In this document: piece after piece, positions 1 to 8,559 of the stretch
Position numbering within the stretch: position 1 is the stretch's first letter
Layout: every line of letters starts with the position of its first letter
NCBI RefSeq assembly: GCF_030764225.1
Contig: NZ_JASAXH010000004.1
Reading direction: 5' to 3' (one strand)
Origin: Phocoenobacter atlanticus
Lineage (GTDB): Bacteria > Pseudomonadota > Gammaproteobacteria > Enterobacterales > Pasteurellaceae
DNA: 64,000 nucleotides
Made by a program: the position numbers and the translations under genes
Notes under the pieces: model-generated
The model's input: only the letters and a program-made list of their open reading frames with translations
Databases searched by the model: none
What the model was told of the DNA's origin: nothing

Positions 1-54
1 TTTTGATACCCGAACCATTTAACTTAAGCTTAAGCAAATTATTGGAGAATAACA

Positions 55-291
55 ATGTCTAGAGTCTGTCAAGTAACAGGCAAGCGTCCTGCAGTGGGGA
101 ATAACCGCTCACACGCAATGAATGCGACTCGCCGTCGTTTCTTACCTAATCTTCACTCTCACCGTTTTTGGGTTGAAAGTGAAAAACGTTTCGTAACTTT
201 ACGCTTAACAGCGAAAGGTATGCGTATTATTGATAAAAAAGGCATCGATGCAGTTTTAGCTGATATTCGTGCTCGTGGCGAAAAAATCTAA
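55..291 (+). CDS. rpmB: 50S ribosomal protein L28
   Basis: Structural protein of the large ribosomal subunit, 78 residues, the usual size. The N-terminus MSRVCQVTGKRP and the central NNRSHAMNATRRRF stretch are typical of bacterial L28. An SD-like GGAG lies about 7 nt upstream of the ATG. The gene is followed 11 bp later by rpmG (L33), the standard rpmBG pair, and the two probably share one mRNA ending at the hairpin near 500. Any upstream promoter lies largely outside the window. Confidence 0.98.
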   Translation: MSRVCQVTGKRPAVGNNRSHAMNATRRRFLPNLHSHRFWVESEKRFVTLRLTAKGMRIIDKKGIDAVLADIRARGEKI

Positions 292-302
292 GGAGCTAAA
301 CA

Positions 303-473
303 ATGGCAGCTAAAGGTAATCGTGAAAAAATTAAATTAGTGTCTAGTGCTGAAACAGGTCACTTCTACACTACTGATAAAAACAAACGTAATATGCCAGG
401 TAAAATGGAGATCAAAAAATATGATCCTGTTGTGCGTAAACACGTTATGTATAAAGAAGCAAAAATCAAATAA
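303..473 (+). CDS. rpmG: 50S ribosomal protein L33
   Basis: Large-subunit ribosomal protein of 56 residues starting MAAKGNREKIKLVSSAE and ending in KEAKIK, matching the gammaproteobacterial L33 length. The ATG follows an AGGAG motif that overlaps the end of rpmB, so translation of the two is probably coupled. The residues YDPVVRKHVMYKEAKIK form the conserved C-terminus. The gene lacks the zinc-binding cysteine pairs of the C+ type of L33, so it is the C- form. Confidence 0.97.
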   Translation: MAAKGNREKIKLVSSAETGHFYTTDKNKRNMPGKMEIKKYDPVVRKHVMYKEAKIK

Positions 474-495
474 TTTGCTTTATATATCAAAATTT

Positions 496-523
496 AAAAC
501 CCAGCTTTTGCTGGGTTTTTTTA
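496..523 (+). terminator. Rho-independent terminator of rpmBG
   Basis: An 8-bp stem (AACCCAGC at 498-505 pairing with GCTGGGTT at 510-517), a TTTT loop and a downstream T-run form a classical intrinsic terminator 22 bp after the rpmG stop. Confidence 0.93.
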
Positions 524-540
524 TGGCATTAGGATGATAA

Positions 541-800
541 GATTTTCTGTTTAAGCGAATTTCATTCATTTTTTAATATAACCACCCATTGATGTATAAA
601 TATATTGTATAGACAGGGCAAGCCCTGTCTATATGTAAAATATTAAATGTGTAAATTTTCGATTTGATCTACCCGCTATATTGATGCCTAATAATGTTTT
701 GTGATAATTTTTATATCGAGCAACGGGCGGATATACGCAAACAAGTTTGCTAATCACGCCCCTACATTAATAATGTAATCTATTGATTTTTATAAAAAAT
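541..800. repeat. Gene-free interval with two palindromic elements
   Basis: No coding region is visible here. Positions 609-632 are a perfect 11-bp inverted repeat (ATAGACAGGGC and its complement) with a 2-nt loop. Positions 725-761 form a second palindrome: the arms GGGCG and CGCCC enclose GCAAAC-AA-GTTTGC. The latter reads on the minus strand as GTAGGGGCGTGATTAGC, a form of short interspersed repeat seen between genes in many Gram-negative genomes. Either could be folded in RNA downstream of the convergent gene at 885-1397. Their function is unknown. Confidence 0.6.
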
Positions 801-857
801 AAGCGGTAGGATTTATTCAAAAATTTGCAAATTGGGTGAATAAAGTGACCGCTTGTA
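801..857. terminator. Inverted pair of DNA uptake signals, terminator-like
   Basis: A forward AAGCGGT core at 801 with TTTGCAAA downstream faces an inverted core (GACCGCTT, 848-855). In RNA the two cores pair into a stem, so the element can end transcription of the minus-strand gene at 885-1397 as well as act as an uptake signal. The same arrangement recurs at least five more times in this window. Confidence 0.6.
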
Positions 858-884
858 ATAATTAGTTTTCAAACACAGAGTTAT

Positions 885-1397
885 TTATTCAATAGGTTTC
901 TTTTCTACAAAGGTATTTTTTACCCTTTTTGAGTACTTAAGGTATGGAATCCATATAGCACAACTAATAATTAGCTTGATAATAGGTGTTATAGTTTCTT
1001 TATCAAAAAATTCACTATTAGGCATAAAACCATTCATAACAGAAAAACTTAAAAAAGTATCTGAAGTAACAAATCCTAAGTTAGCTAGTAATATATAAAT
1101 ATAATACTTTGGAAATTTATAATTTTTTGAAAAAAATAAAGCACATACATAAAACCACAAAAGTAGAAATATAATATTAAAAGTTAATTCAAAAATAAAT
1201 AAAGGCATAAAGTAAGGAATATAATATTCAGAGTTTGTAGATGTAAATAACTCTAAATAACCGTCATTTAGAAAAGGGTAAAGATTTTGTGAAATAAAAT
1301 AAATTATTTTAAGAAAGCTAAGAATAATGGTTATTCCTAATAAAACTAACCAGCCACCAATCTCTTGTGTTCTCTTTTTCTTAACTTCTAAAGACAT
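885..1397 (-). CDS. DUF2569 family membrane protein
   Basis: A 170-residue integral membrane protein of unknown function. Features typical of DUF2569 are the opening IGGWLVLLGI and the closing IWIPYLKYSKRVKNTF. Four hydrophobic segments are visible at about 15-38, 60-90, 95-118 and 138-155. It lies 24 bp downstream of prfA on the same strand and may be read from the prfA transcript. The coding sequence is more AT-rich than prfA. No catalytic residues or partners can be inferred. Confidence 0.75.
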   Translation of the reverse strand: MSLEVKKKRTQEIGGWLVLLGITIILSFLKIIYFISQNLYPFLNDGYLELFTSTNSEYYIPYFMPLFIFELTFNIIFLLLWFYVCALFFSKNYKFPKYYIYILLANLGFVTSDTFLSFSVMNGFMPNSEFFDKETITPIIKLIISCAIWIPYLKYSKRVKNTFVEKKPIE

Positions 1398-1421
1398 ATA
1401 TTCCTTCTTTATTGAAAGTAA

Positions 1422-2498
1422 TTATTCCGACAATGCCGCTAACTGATCCGCTTGATATTCAGTAATAATCGGCTGGATTAACTCTTCCATTTTGCCATTC
1501 ATTACTTCATCTAAACGGTATAACGTCAAGTTGATACGATGATCCGTTACTCGTCCTTGTGGGTAGTTATAAGTACGGATTTTATCACTGCGATCCCCTG
1601 AACCTAACAGGTTACGGCGAGTGTCTGCTTGTTGTGCAGCTTGACGTTCTTGCTCAGCTTGAACGATACGAGAGGCAAGCACCGACATTGCTTTGGCTTT
1701 GTTTTTGTGCTGTGAACGTTCGTCTTGACACTCAACCACGATACCTGTTGGTAAGTGAGTAATACGCACCGCAGAATCGGTGGTATTAACGTGCTGACCA
1801 CCTGCCCCCGACGCACGGAAAGTATCAATTTTCAAATCAGATGGATTGATTTCTGGCAATTCTGATTCAGGTAACTCAGGCATAACCGCAATTGTACAAG
1901 CCGAAGTATGAATTCGTCCTTGCGATTCGGTTTTTGGTACACGTTGCACACGATGACCGCCTGACTCAAATTTCAACTTACCGTAAACGCTATCGCCACT
2001 GATTTTCACAATGATTTCTTTATATCCGCCTTGCTCACTTTCACTTGCCGACATTTCTTCGACACGCCAGCGTTGGTTTTCTGCGTAGCGAGAATACATA
2101 CGGTATAAATCCCCCGCAAAAATCCCTGCTTCATCGCCACCCGTTCCTGCACGGATCTCTAAGTAACAATTATATTCATCATTTGGATCTTTTGGTAATA
2201 ATAGAATTTGCAGTTGCTGTTCAAGTTCAGGAATTTGTGCTTCGCTTTCGGCAATTTCTTCTTCCGCCATTTCTTTCATTGTTGGATCGTTTAACAAGAT
2301 TTTTGCTTCTTCAATATTTTCTTGTAATTGTTGCCATTGAGAAAAAGTTTTAACCACATCTTCAAGCTGTGAATATTCTTTTGAATAGGTTCGAAACTTG
2401 TCTTGATCACTGATAATACCCGCATCACCTAACAAAGCTTGTAATTCTTCATAACGTTCCGTTAGGCTTTCTAATTTTGTAATAATTGATTGTTTCAT
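1422..2498 (-). CDS. prfA: Peptide chain release factor 1
   Basis: Class I release factor that recognises UAA and UAG in the ribosomal A site and triggers peptidyl-tRNA hydrolysis. The 358-residue length is usual for RF1. The catalytic GGQ is visible in SGAGGQHVNTTDSAVR, and the start MKQSIITKLESL and the EIRAGTGGDEA segment are standard. prmC (hemK), its usual methyltransferase partner, is not next to it here; a DUF2569 gene follows instead. Start at ATG 2498; the divergent ychJ begins about 115 bp away. Confidence 0.98.
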   Translation of the reverse strand: MKQSIITKLESLTERYEELQALLGDAGIISDQDKFRTYSKEYSQLEDVVKTFSQWQQLQENIEEAKILLNDPTMKEMAEEEIAESEAQIPELEQQLQILLLPKDPNDEYNCYLEIRAGTGGDEAGIFAGDLYRMYSRYAENQRWRVEEMSASESEQGGYKEIIVKISGDSVYGKLKFESGGHRVQRVPKTESQGRIHTSACTIAVMPELPESELPEINPSDLKIDTFRASGAGGQHVNTTDSAVRITHLPTGIVVECQDERSQHKNKAKAMSVLASRIVQAEQERQAAQQADTRRNLLGSGDRSDKIRTYNYPQGRVTDHRINLTLYRLDEVMNGKMEELIQPIITEYQADQLAALSE

Positions 2499-2614
2499 AA
2501 TTTTATTTTCAGCTATTTTTTGTAAAATTTAATATAAAAATGACCGCTTATTGTAACGGAAAATCACCTAAATTGCTTGTATAATATTACTTTTTACTGT
2601 GGATAAAATCGAAA

Positions 2615-3007
2615 ATGAATCATAAACCTTGCCCTTGTCAATCAAACAAAAGTTACGCCGAATGTTGCGAACCTTTTCATCAACACATCGCAACACCACT
2701 CACCGCCGAACAGCTAATGCGTTCACGTTACAGTGCTTATACGCTGATCAATATTAATTATATTGTAGAAACCACCCTACCAAGTCAGCAAAAACACTTA
2801 GATAAATCCGCAATGGAACAATGGGCTAAAATGACTAAATGGTGTGGTTTAGAGATTGTGGCGCATAATCCTACGTTTGCTAAAAACAGAGCAACGGTAG
2901 AATTTAAGGCTTATTTCAAAACTGAGCAAAAAATAGCAGAACACCACGAATTATCGCTTTTTATTTATAAAGGGAATAAATGGTATTTTGTGGATCCGAA
3001 TGTATAA
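2615..3007 (+). CDS. ychJ: YchJ family protein (SEC-C motif)
   Basis: A 130-residue member of the YchJ/UPF0225 family. The N-terminal zinc-binding SEC-C-like motif CPCQSNKSYAECCEPF is clear, followed by the family motif LTAEQLMRSRYSAYT and a C-terminal NTF2-like region ending in GNKWYFVDP. The molecular role of the family is not established. It stands alone between divergent prfA and the convergent adhesin gene, and a hairpin lies after its stop. Confidence 0.9.
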   Translation: MNHKPCPCQSNKSYAECCEPFHQHIATPLTAEQLMRSRYSAYTLININYIVETTLPSQQKHLDKSAMEQWAKMTKWCGLEIVAHNPTFAKNRATVEFKAYFKTEQKIAEHHELSLFIYKGNKWYFVDPNV

Positions 3008-3010
3008 AAA

Positions 3011-3042
3011 ACCTCTTAACACTAAAAATAGTCCTAAGAGGT
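3011..3042. terminator. Hairpin between convergent ychJ and adhesin genes
   Basis: The arms ACCTCTTA (3011-3018) and TAAGAGGT (3035-3042) pair over 8 bp. An A-run before and AT-rich sequence after could let it terminate both converging genes, although the T-run is weak. Confidence 0.55.
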
Positions 3043-3070
3043 ATAAAATTTTAAATAAATACAATATTAT

Positions 3071-4126
3071 TTAGAATGAGTAAGAAACACCGCCACCTAC
3101 TGATAATTGTGAGCCAGCTAAGCCTATTGAAAGTTTCATTGCGGTTCCATTTTCATAATAACGTCCTACACCTGCTGCAAGTGCTGTTTTCTGATCATAA
3201 TGACCCATACCAATACCAACAGTCGTTTTCCCTACAATAGCAGGAAGAGGGATATTTGACATAGCAGCAACACTTGCAATACCTCTACTACTGGTATTAC
3301 GATTATGCTTCACTTTATTATTTACTTGATTGTAACGGTTATTTAGATCAGTTTTAATATGGTTAATTTCATTAGTATTATTTCTAATAAGATTCGTACT
3401 TTGTATTATTTGATTTGTATTTGTAGAGAGCAATTGCTGTGTACCTCTTACATTTTCTAGTACATCACGAGTACTTTTCTCAACAAGTTTTGTTTTTTCT
3501 TTAACTTGATTGATTTCTACTCCATAATCATTCACTTTTTGAGTTATATTTTTTACTTCTTTTTGCAAACCTTGATTATTTTTTCCTATAATTTCGATTT
3601 GCTTCTTATCTTGCTCAATTTCCTTTTTGTTTTTAGCGATTGTTTCTTTTGCTTCTTTATAATTTGAACTTCTTTCAACAACAGTATCTGCTGTTTTTTC
3701 AAGTATATTATTTGTTGCTTTTACTACTTCATTAGGTATATTATAAATAGTATTGATAAATGCACCAGGAAGGCTCTCTTCTGAAATATTTCTAATTTGA
3801 GCAGCATTATCAATAATACTTGTTACTTCTTTTCCTAAATCAGAAGATAACTTTATCACTTTACTAATTTTCCCATTTGCAAGACTTGCTCCTAAACCAA
3901 ATATTCCACCGATGAAACCACTATTAGGATTAATGATATCACCTTTTAATAGTTCCCCGATTGTTTCTTTATGACGGTATAAAGTGGCTGGAATATTTGC
4001 AGTATGATAAATAATATTTGAGATATTTAATGCAATATTTGGTTTGGCTGCTTCAACTGCAAAAGAGGTATTTGAGAGAGAGAAACTCATTAGTATAACT
4101 AATGAAAGTTTATTTATTTTTGTCAT
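3071..4126 (-). CDS. Trimeric autotransporter adhesin with YadA-type anchor
   Basis: A 351-residue secreted outer-membrane protein. A signal peptide covers about residues 1-23 (ends in SLSNTSFAVEA). A Gly/Ile-rich region follows. Residues about 150-260 form a long coiled-coil stalk rich in K, E, N and Q with heptad-like spacing. The last 70 residues are the YadA-like membrane anchor, with GKTTVGIGMGHYDQKTA, YYENGTAMKLSIG and the terminal VGGGVSYSF ending in phenylalanine. Such proteins trimerise to form a 12-stranded barrel and display the stalk. It is short and has no recognisable YadA head repeats, so the ligand is unknown. It stands alone, with gene-poor flanks. Confidence 0.87.
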   Translation of the reverse strand: MTKINKLSLVILMSFSLSNTSFAVEAAKPNIALNISNIIYHTANIPATLYRHKETIGELLKGDIINPNSGFIGGIFGLGASLANGKISKVIKLSSDLGKEVTSIIDNAAQIRNISEESLPGAFINTIYNIPNEVVKATNNILEKTADTVVERSSNYKEAKETIAKNKKEIEQDKKQIEIIGKNNQGLQKEVKNITQKVNDYGVEINQVKEKTKLVEKSTRDVLENVRGTQQLLSTNTNQIIQSTNLIRNNTNEINHIKTDLNNRYNQVNNKVKHNRNTSSRGIASVAAMSNIPLPAIVGKTTVGIGMGHYDQKTALAAGVGRYYENGTAMKLSIGLAGSQLSVGGGVSYSF

Positions 4127-4467
4127 ATATGTATCCTTACATAAATTTCGCTAAAAAACGATTCCATATATTTTATAGCCCAATGCTATAAAATAGGCTG
4201 GCGATTATATATCTATATTTTGTATTTTTATACTAAATACTGTGAAATTATTTAATAATTTAAATTTTGTGCTATTTTTTTGTCCAATGTTATATTTTTT
4301 GTACACTTTAATCTATATATAGACATTTTTTATTAATTTTTATCCTATTAAAACTTCATAATATTTAAATTATAATCATCTTTTTAAGATTATTACTTTC
4401 TTATTTTCGTTATTTTCCTTAAAATCGAATAAACTAAAGCGGTCAGATCTTTATAAGAATTTACAAA
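4127..4467. other. Gene-free AT-rich divergent promoter region
   Basis: This 340-bp gap separates the divergent adhesin gene and recG. It is very AT-rich, with several TATAAT-like boxes (for example near 4371), but no pairing of -10 and -35 boxes is convincing. An AAGCGGTCAG uptake-signal core lies at about 4437-4446, just before recG. No coding potential is visible. Confidence 0.5.
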
Positions 4468-6561
4468 ATGAATAATGAATTATTAGACGGTGTACCTTTA
4501 ACTGCATTGGCAGGTGTTGGCGTAAAAATTGCGGAGCGGTTGAGTAAAATTGGAATTAACAACTTGCAGGATTTGTTATTTCATTTGCCGTTTCGCTATG
4601 AAGATCGTACTCGCATTACACCAATTTGTGACGCACGCCCTGAAAGTTATGTGACGGTTGAAGGCTATGTTCAGTTAGCTGAAATTCAGTTTGGGCGACG
4701 CAGAATGTTGAATGTGGTTATTTCCGATAGCACCAGCAAAATCGCATTGAAATTCTTTAATTTTAATATGGGAATGAAAAATAGTTTTACGGTTGGGGCA
4801 AGGGTAAAAGCCTTTGGGGAAGTAAAACGTGGACGTTTTATGGCGGAAATTCATCATCCTGAATATCAAATTATTTATAATAATCGACCTGTTGTACTCG
4901 CTGAAAGTTTAACCCCTGTTTATTCCACCACCGAAGGATTAAAACAAAATGCGTTGCGGAAATTAACGGATCAAGCATTAGTATTATTGGATCGTGTCAA
5001 GGTATCTGAATTATTGCCTGACCAATTTAATCCTCATCAATACAGTTTAAAAGAAGCCTTAAAATTGTTACACCGTCCACCGCCAAGCATTTCTGCCGAA
5101 GAGCTAGAAAAAGGACAGCACCCTGCTCAAAAACGCTTAATTTTTGAGGAATTATTGGCACACAACTTAGCAATGCAGCAGCTGAAAGTGGGGGCAAAAC
5201 AACATTTAGCGGAAAGTTTACATTATCAAAGTGATCTCAAACAGCGTTTTTTAGCAAGCCTACCTTTCTCGCCGACCAATGCACAGAGCCGAGTTACCCA
5301 AGAAATCGAGCAAGATTTGGCGAAACCCCAACCGATGATGCGATTAGTACAAGGCGATGTGGGATCAGGTAAAACCTTAGTCGCAGCATTGGCGGCATTA
5401 TTGGCGATTGATAATAGCAAACAGGTTGCGTTAATGGCACCGACTGAAATTCTAGCAGAACAGCACGCCATCAATTTTGCAAATTGGCTCAATCCTTTTG
5501 GCATTGAAGTGGGGTGGCTTGCTGGAAAAGTGAAGGGAAAAGCTCGCAAAGTACAACTGGAAGCGATTAAAAATAACAAAGTACAAATGATTGTGGGTAC
5601 CCACGCTCTGTTTCAAGATGAAGTGGAATTTGCGGATCTTAGCCTTGTGATTATCGATGAACAGCACCGTTTTGGAGTACATCAACGGTTAACTTTGCGA
5701 GAAAAAGGCACCAAAATGATTAACGGCGAAAATATCTACCCACATCAGCTAATTATGACAGCAACCCCCATTCCTCGAACCTTAGCGATGACCGTTTATG
5801 CGGATTTAGATACCTCCATTATTGATGAACTTCCGCCAGGTAGAACCCCGATTACCACAGTGGCAATTTCCGAAGATCGCCGAGCGGAAATTGTTCAGCG
5901 TGTTTATCAAGCCTGTAAAAATGAAAAACGTCAGGCTTACTGGGTGTGTACTTTGATTGATGAATCCGAAGTGTTAGAAGCACAGGCGGCTGAATCTATC
6001 GCCGAAGATTTAAGCCGAGCCTTGCCTGATTTACGTATTGGTTTAGTTCACGGTCGAATGAAACCCCAAGAAAAACAAGCCATTATGATGGAGTTTAAGC
6101 AAGCAAATTTAGATTTATTGGTGGCGACAACGGTAATTGAAGTAGGGGTTGATGTGCCAAATGCCAGTTTAATGATTATTGAAAACTCAGAGCGTTTAGG
6201 TTTAGCGCAACTTCATCAGTTGCGTGGGCGTGTCGGTCGTGGGGCAACCGCTTCTCACTGTGTGCTAATGTACAAACCGCCACTAGGTAAAATTTCTAAA
6301 AAACGTTTGCAAGTATTAAGAGATAGCCAAGACGGTTTTCTTATTGCTGAAAAAGATCTTGAAATCAGAGGGCCGGGTGAAGTATTGGGTACGAAACAAA
6401 CAGGAATGGCAGAATTTAAAATTGCTAATTTAATGCGAGATCGTAAAATGATTCCGTTAGTGCAACATTATGCAAAACAACTTATTTTACAAGATCCTGC
6501 TATTGCTCAACAGCTCATTGATCGCTGGCTTGATAATCGTACTACGTATGGCAATGCTTAA
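4468..6561 (+). CDS. recG: ATP-dependent DNA helicase RecG
   Basis: Branch-migrating helicase that remodels stalled forks and Holliday junctions. The 697 residues match the family length. The N-terminal wedge/OB region (about 1-160) contains the helix-hairpin-helix-like LAGVGVKIAERLSKIGI. Walker A GDVGSGKT is near residue 296 and the DEQHRFG box near 397. The C-terminal helicase and TRG parts show QLRGRVGRG and KDLEIRGPGEVLGTKQTG. The gene stands alone and ends in an inverted uptake-signal pair shared with convergent dtd. Confidence 0.98.
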   Translation: MNNELLDGVPLTALAGVGVKIAERLSKIGINNLQDLLFHLPFRYEDRTRITPICDARPESYVTVEGYVQLAEIQFGRRRMLNVVISDSTSKIALKFFNFNMGMKNSFTVGARVKAFGEVKRGRFMAEIHHPEYQIIYNNRPVVLAESLTPVYSTTEGLKQNALRKLTDQALVLLDRVKVSELLPDQFNPHQYSLKEALKLLHRPPPSISAEELEKGQHPAQKRLIFEELLAHNLAMQQLKVGAKQHLAESLHYQSDLKQRFLASLPFSPTNAQSRVTQEIEQDLAKPQPMMRLVQGDVGSGKTLVAALAALLAIDNSKQVALMAPTEILAEQHAINFANWLNPFGIEVGWLAGKVKGKARKVQLEAIKNNKVQMIVGTHALFQDEVEFADLSLVIIDEQHRFGVHQRLTLREKGTKMINGENIYPHQLIMTATPIPRTLAMTVYADLDTSIIDELPPGRTPITTVAISEDRRAEIVQRVYQACKNEKRQAYWVCTLIDESEVLEAQAAESIAEDLSRALPDLRIGLVHGRMKPQEKQAIMMEFKQANLDLLVATTVIEVGVDVPNASLMIIENSERLGLAQLHQLRGRVGRGATASHCVLMYKPPLGKISKKRLQVLRDSQDGFLIAEKDLEIRGPGEVLGTKQTGMAEFKIANLMRDRKMIPLVQHYAKQLILQDPAIAQQLIDRWLDNRTTYGNA

Positions 6562-6613
6562 GCGGTACGATGTTATTCAAAATTTGCAAAAAATGAAAAT
6601 AATCCTACCGCTT
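6560..6613. terminator. Inverted uptake-signal pair between recG and dtd
   Basis: AAGCGGTA (6560-6567) and TACCGCTT (6606-6613) are exact complements flanking an ATTTGCAAA segment. The element overlaps the recG stop codon and lies just past the dtd stop, so it probably serves both converging genes. Confidence 0.6.
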
Positions 6614-6619
6614 CTAAAC

Positions 6620-7054
6620 CTAAACTTGTAACCAGAAAGTGACAGGTCCATCGTTTTGGAGGCTGACTTGCATATCCCCGCCAAACTTTCCTGTCTGAGT
6701 GTTTATTTTGCTTTTTGCTTGTTGTGAGAAGTAGTCATACAACGCTTCTGCATCAACGGGATTTGCACCTTTAGAAAAACTTGGTCGTAATCCTTTTTGA
6801 GTATCTGCCGCAAGCGTAAATTGTGAAACGATAAGTAAATGCCCATTTGCTTGTTGTACGTTTAAATTCATTTTTCCCTGTTCATCTTCAAAGATACGAT
6901 AACCTAATACTTTATCCAACAATCGATCTGCTTTCGTTTGGTCATCCTCTTTTTCGACACCTAATAAAACTAATAAACCACTTTCAATTTGACCTACGGT
7001 TTGCTCGTTTATTTCGACTTTTGCCCATTTTACTCGTTGAATTAATGCAATCAT
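6620..7054 (-). CDS. dtd: D-aminoacyl-tRNA deacylase
   Basis: Removes D-amino acids mischarged onto tRNA, in the cytoplasm. The 144-residue protein begins MIALIQRVKWAKV and carries the catalytic LIVSQFTLAAD segment and the GPVTFWL C-terminal motif containing the cross-subunit Gly-Pro. Its ATG overlaps the yihY stop by 4 bp (ATGA), so the two are translationally coupled, an order seen widely in Pasteurellaceae. Confidence 0.97.
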   Translation of the reverse strand: MIALIQRVKWAKVEINEQTVGQIESGLLVLLGVEKEDDQTKADRLLDKVLGYRIFEDEQGKMNLNVQQANGHLLIVSQFTLAADTQKGLRPSFSKGANPVDAEALYDYFSQQAKSKINTQTGKFGGDMQVSLQNDGPVTFWLQV

Positions 7055-7899
7055 TTTAATTCCTCATTATTTTCAATCTCTAAAACACCCACGTTAATCA
7101 GCATTATATCCTTAAATACTGCTGAAACTTGAGCACCAATTAACACAACCAACCAACTTAAATGAATCCATACTATCATTATGGGCAATACGGCTAAAGC
7201 ACCATAAATAGCTTGATAGGATGGAAAGGTGGTGATGTACCAAATAAAGACTTGTTTACCAAGAGTGAAAAAAATGGCAGCCAATAATGCTCCGATAGCA
7301 GCGTGCCTAAACAACACGGTAGTATTAGGCACAATGGTATAAACTAAAGTAAACAACAACCAAGTTATAAAAAATGGAACCAGAGAAAGGAATGGGGTAC
7401 TTACCGCGAGCATTCCTTCTGGATTTAAAATTTCTAAAGAAAGTATGTAAGTACTTACCGAAATACTTACACCAACAAGTAATGGTCCTAGTGTCAAAAT
7501 CATCCAGTAAATAGCAAAAGAAATCAGCCAACGACGTTTTTGAGTTTTGTGCCACATTGCATTCAAGGTATTATCAATATTTGAAATCAGTAGCAGTGCA
7601 ATCGCAATTAATACCATTGTACCTACAGCACTCATTTTACGAGAATTATTGACAAAATTATCAAGATGGGTTTGTACTACATCTCCTATGCTTGGAGCAA
7701 AGTTATTGTAAATAAAGGCTTTTAATTCACCCGTCACTTCATTAAAAATAGGAAATGCCGCAAAAATAGAGAACATCACCATAATTAATGGCACAATGGC
7801 AAGCATTGTATTATAGGTTAAATGCCCTGCAGCCATTGTTAACTTATTTTCAATAAAACGTAATTTAAAAACTTTAATAAATAATAAAAATTGTTGCAT
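7051..7899 (-). CDS. yihY: YihY family inner-membrane protein
   Basis: A 282-residue UPF0761/YihY membrane protein with about six membrane helices. Family signatures are TMAAGHLTYNTMLAIVPLIMV near the N-terminus and YGALAVLPIMIVWIHLSW near the C-terminus. The family was once misnamed ribonuclease BN; its true role is unknown. I prefer the ATG at 7899 because AGGAG lies 5-6 nt upstream; a longer GTG start at 7914 would overlap that SD. Overlap with dtd indicates one operon. Confidence 0.9.
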   Translation of the reverse strand: MQQFLLFIKVFKLRFIENKLTMAAGHLTYNTMLAIVPLIMVMFSIFAAFPIFNEVTGELKAFIYNNFAPSIGDVVQTHLDNFVNNSRKMSAVGTMVLIAIALLLISNIDNTLNAMWHKTQKRRWLISFAIYWMILTLGPLLVGVSISVSTYILSLEILNPEGMLAVSTPFLSLVPFFITWLLFTLVYTIVPNTTVLFRHAAIGALLAAIFFTLGKQVFIWYITTFPSYQAIYGALAVLPIMIVWIHLSWLVVLIGAQVSAVFKDIMLINVGVLEIENNEELK

Positions 7900-7962
7900 A
7901 AATTCTCCTATCACTTACTTTATTATAACGTAAGCGGTATGATTAGTTTACTTTTTTGCAAA

Positions 7963-8520
7963 TTAATGGTGCATAATCGCATCACGAAACACCAAATAAG
8001 CAGACTTATCCACTTGAAAATCGGTATTTTCTAACAGCATTAAAATATCAATCAAATTTTTATAAGCGTACATATATAGCTCATAATTATTGTGATGATG
8101 ATAGCCACTGCTATCAGGCTTTAAGCTGTTTTCCGTGCCAACGGTGTAAACCGACATAAATCTTGTAATATATTGCCGAAAGGCTCGCTAATTTGATAAT
8201 TCCTTACCAACGATATAGAGCAGTCGTTTTTGGTTAGCTTCGGTCAAAAACTCAATACTAAAAACACCTTTTCGTGAAAATTTTCTAAATGTATAACCAC
8301 GATTATCAACCTTTAATGTGCTATTGCACAAACTTTCATAAGTTAATTTTATAGTTTTATTGACCTTTTTCCTGATTTTTTCATCTTGTGGATTGTGGTT
8401 TAAATAATCAACCAAAACACCGATAAAGGCAACCTCTTTATAAGAATTTACACGCTTTTTTGACTTTATTTTCTGAAAAGATTTTGTAGGTCGGGTTAGC
8501 CTTAGCGTAACCCGACACAT
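7963..8520 (-). pseudogene. Unrecognised gene interrupted by an in-frame amber codon
   Basis: An upstream 110-codon segment (8520-8191) ends in the TAG at 8188-8190. The same frame then continues without another stop through RAFRQYITRFMSVYTVGTEN to the stop at 7963. The two halves would form one protein of about 180 residues if the TAG were sense. The first residues (about MCRVTLRLTRPTK) are encoded by an interspersed palindrome at 8484-8518, so the true 5' end may also be lost. I recognise no family. The downstream half could still start at the ATG at 8157 (64 residues). The whole sits at the edge of the accessory island. Confidence 0.55.
8484..8518. repeat. Interspersed palindrome of the GTCGGGTTA type
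   Basis: GTCGGGTTA (8490-8498) pairs with TAACCCGAC (8508-8516) around a GCCTTAGCG loop. This short repeat form is common between genes in many bacteria. Here it forms the 5' end of the broken gene and so probably marks an insertion or recombination point. Confidence 0.7.
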
Positions 8521-8559
8521 TCTCCATAATGGAAAATATTGTCGTATTACGCCACGTTA

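Noticed and set aside
345..537. A 63-codon frame overlapping rpmG and its terminator
   Set aside because: It is out of frame with rpmG and runs through the terminator; rpmG itself is unmistakable.
7051..7899. Ribonuclease BN
   Set aside because: The YihY family was historically mislabelled; the sequence is an integral membrane protein without nuclease motifs.
8188..8190. Programmed read-through or recoded amino acid at the TAG
   Set aside because: No recoding signal or selenocysteine-like structure is evident, and the 5' end is also disturbed, so mutation is simpler.
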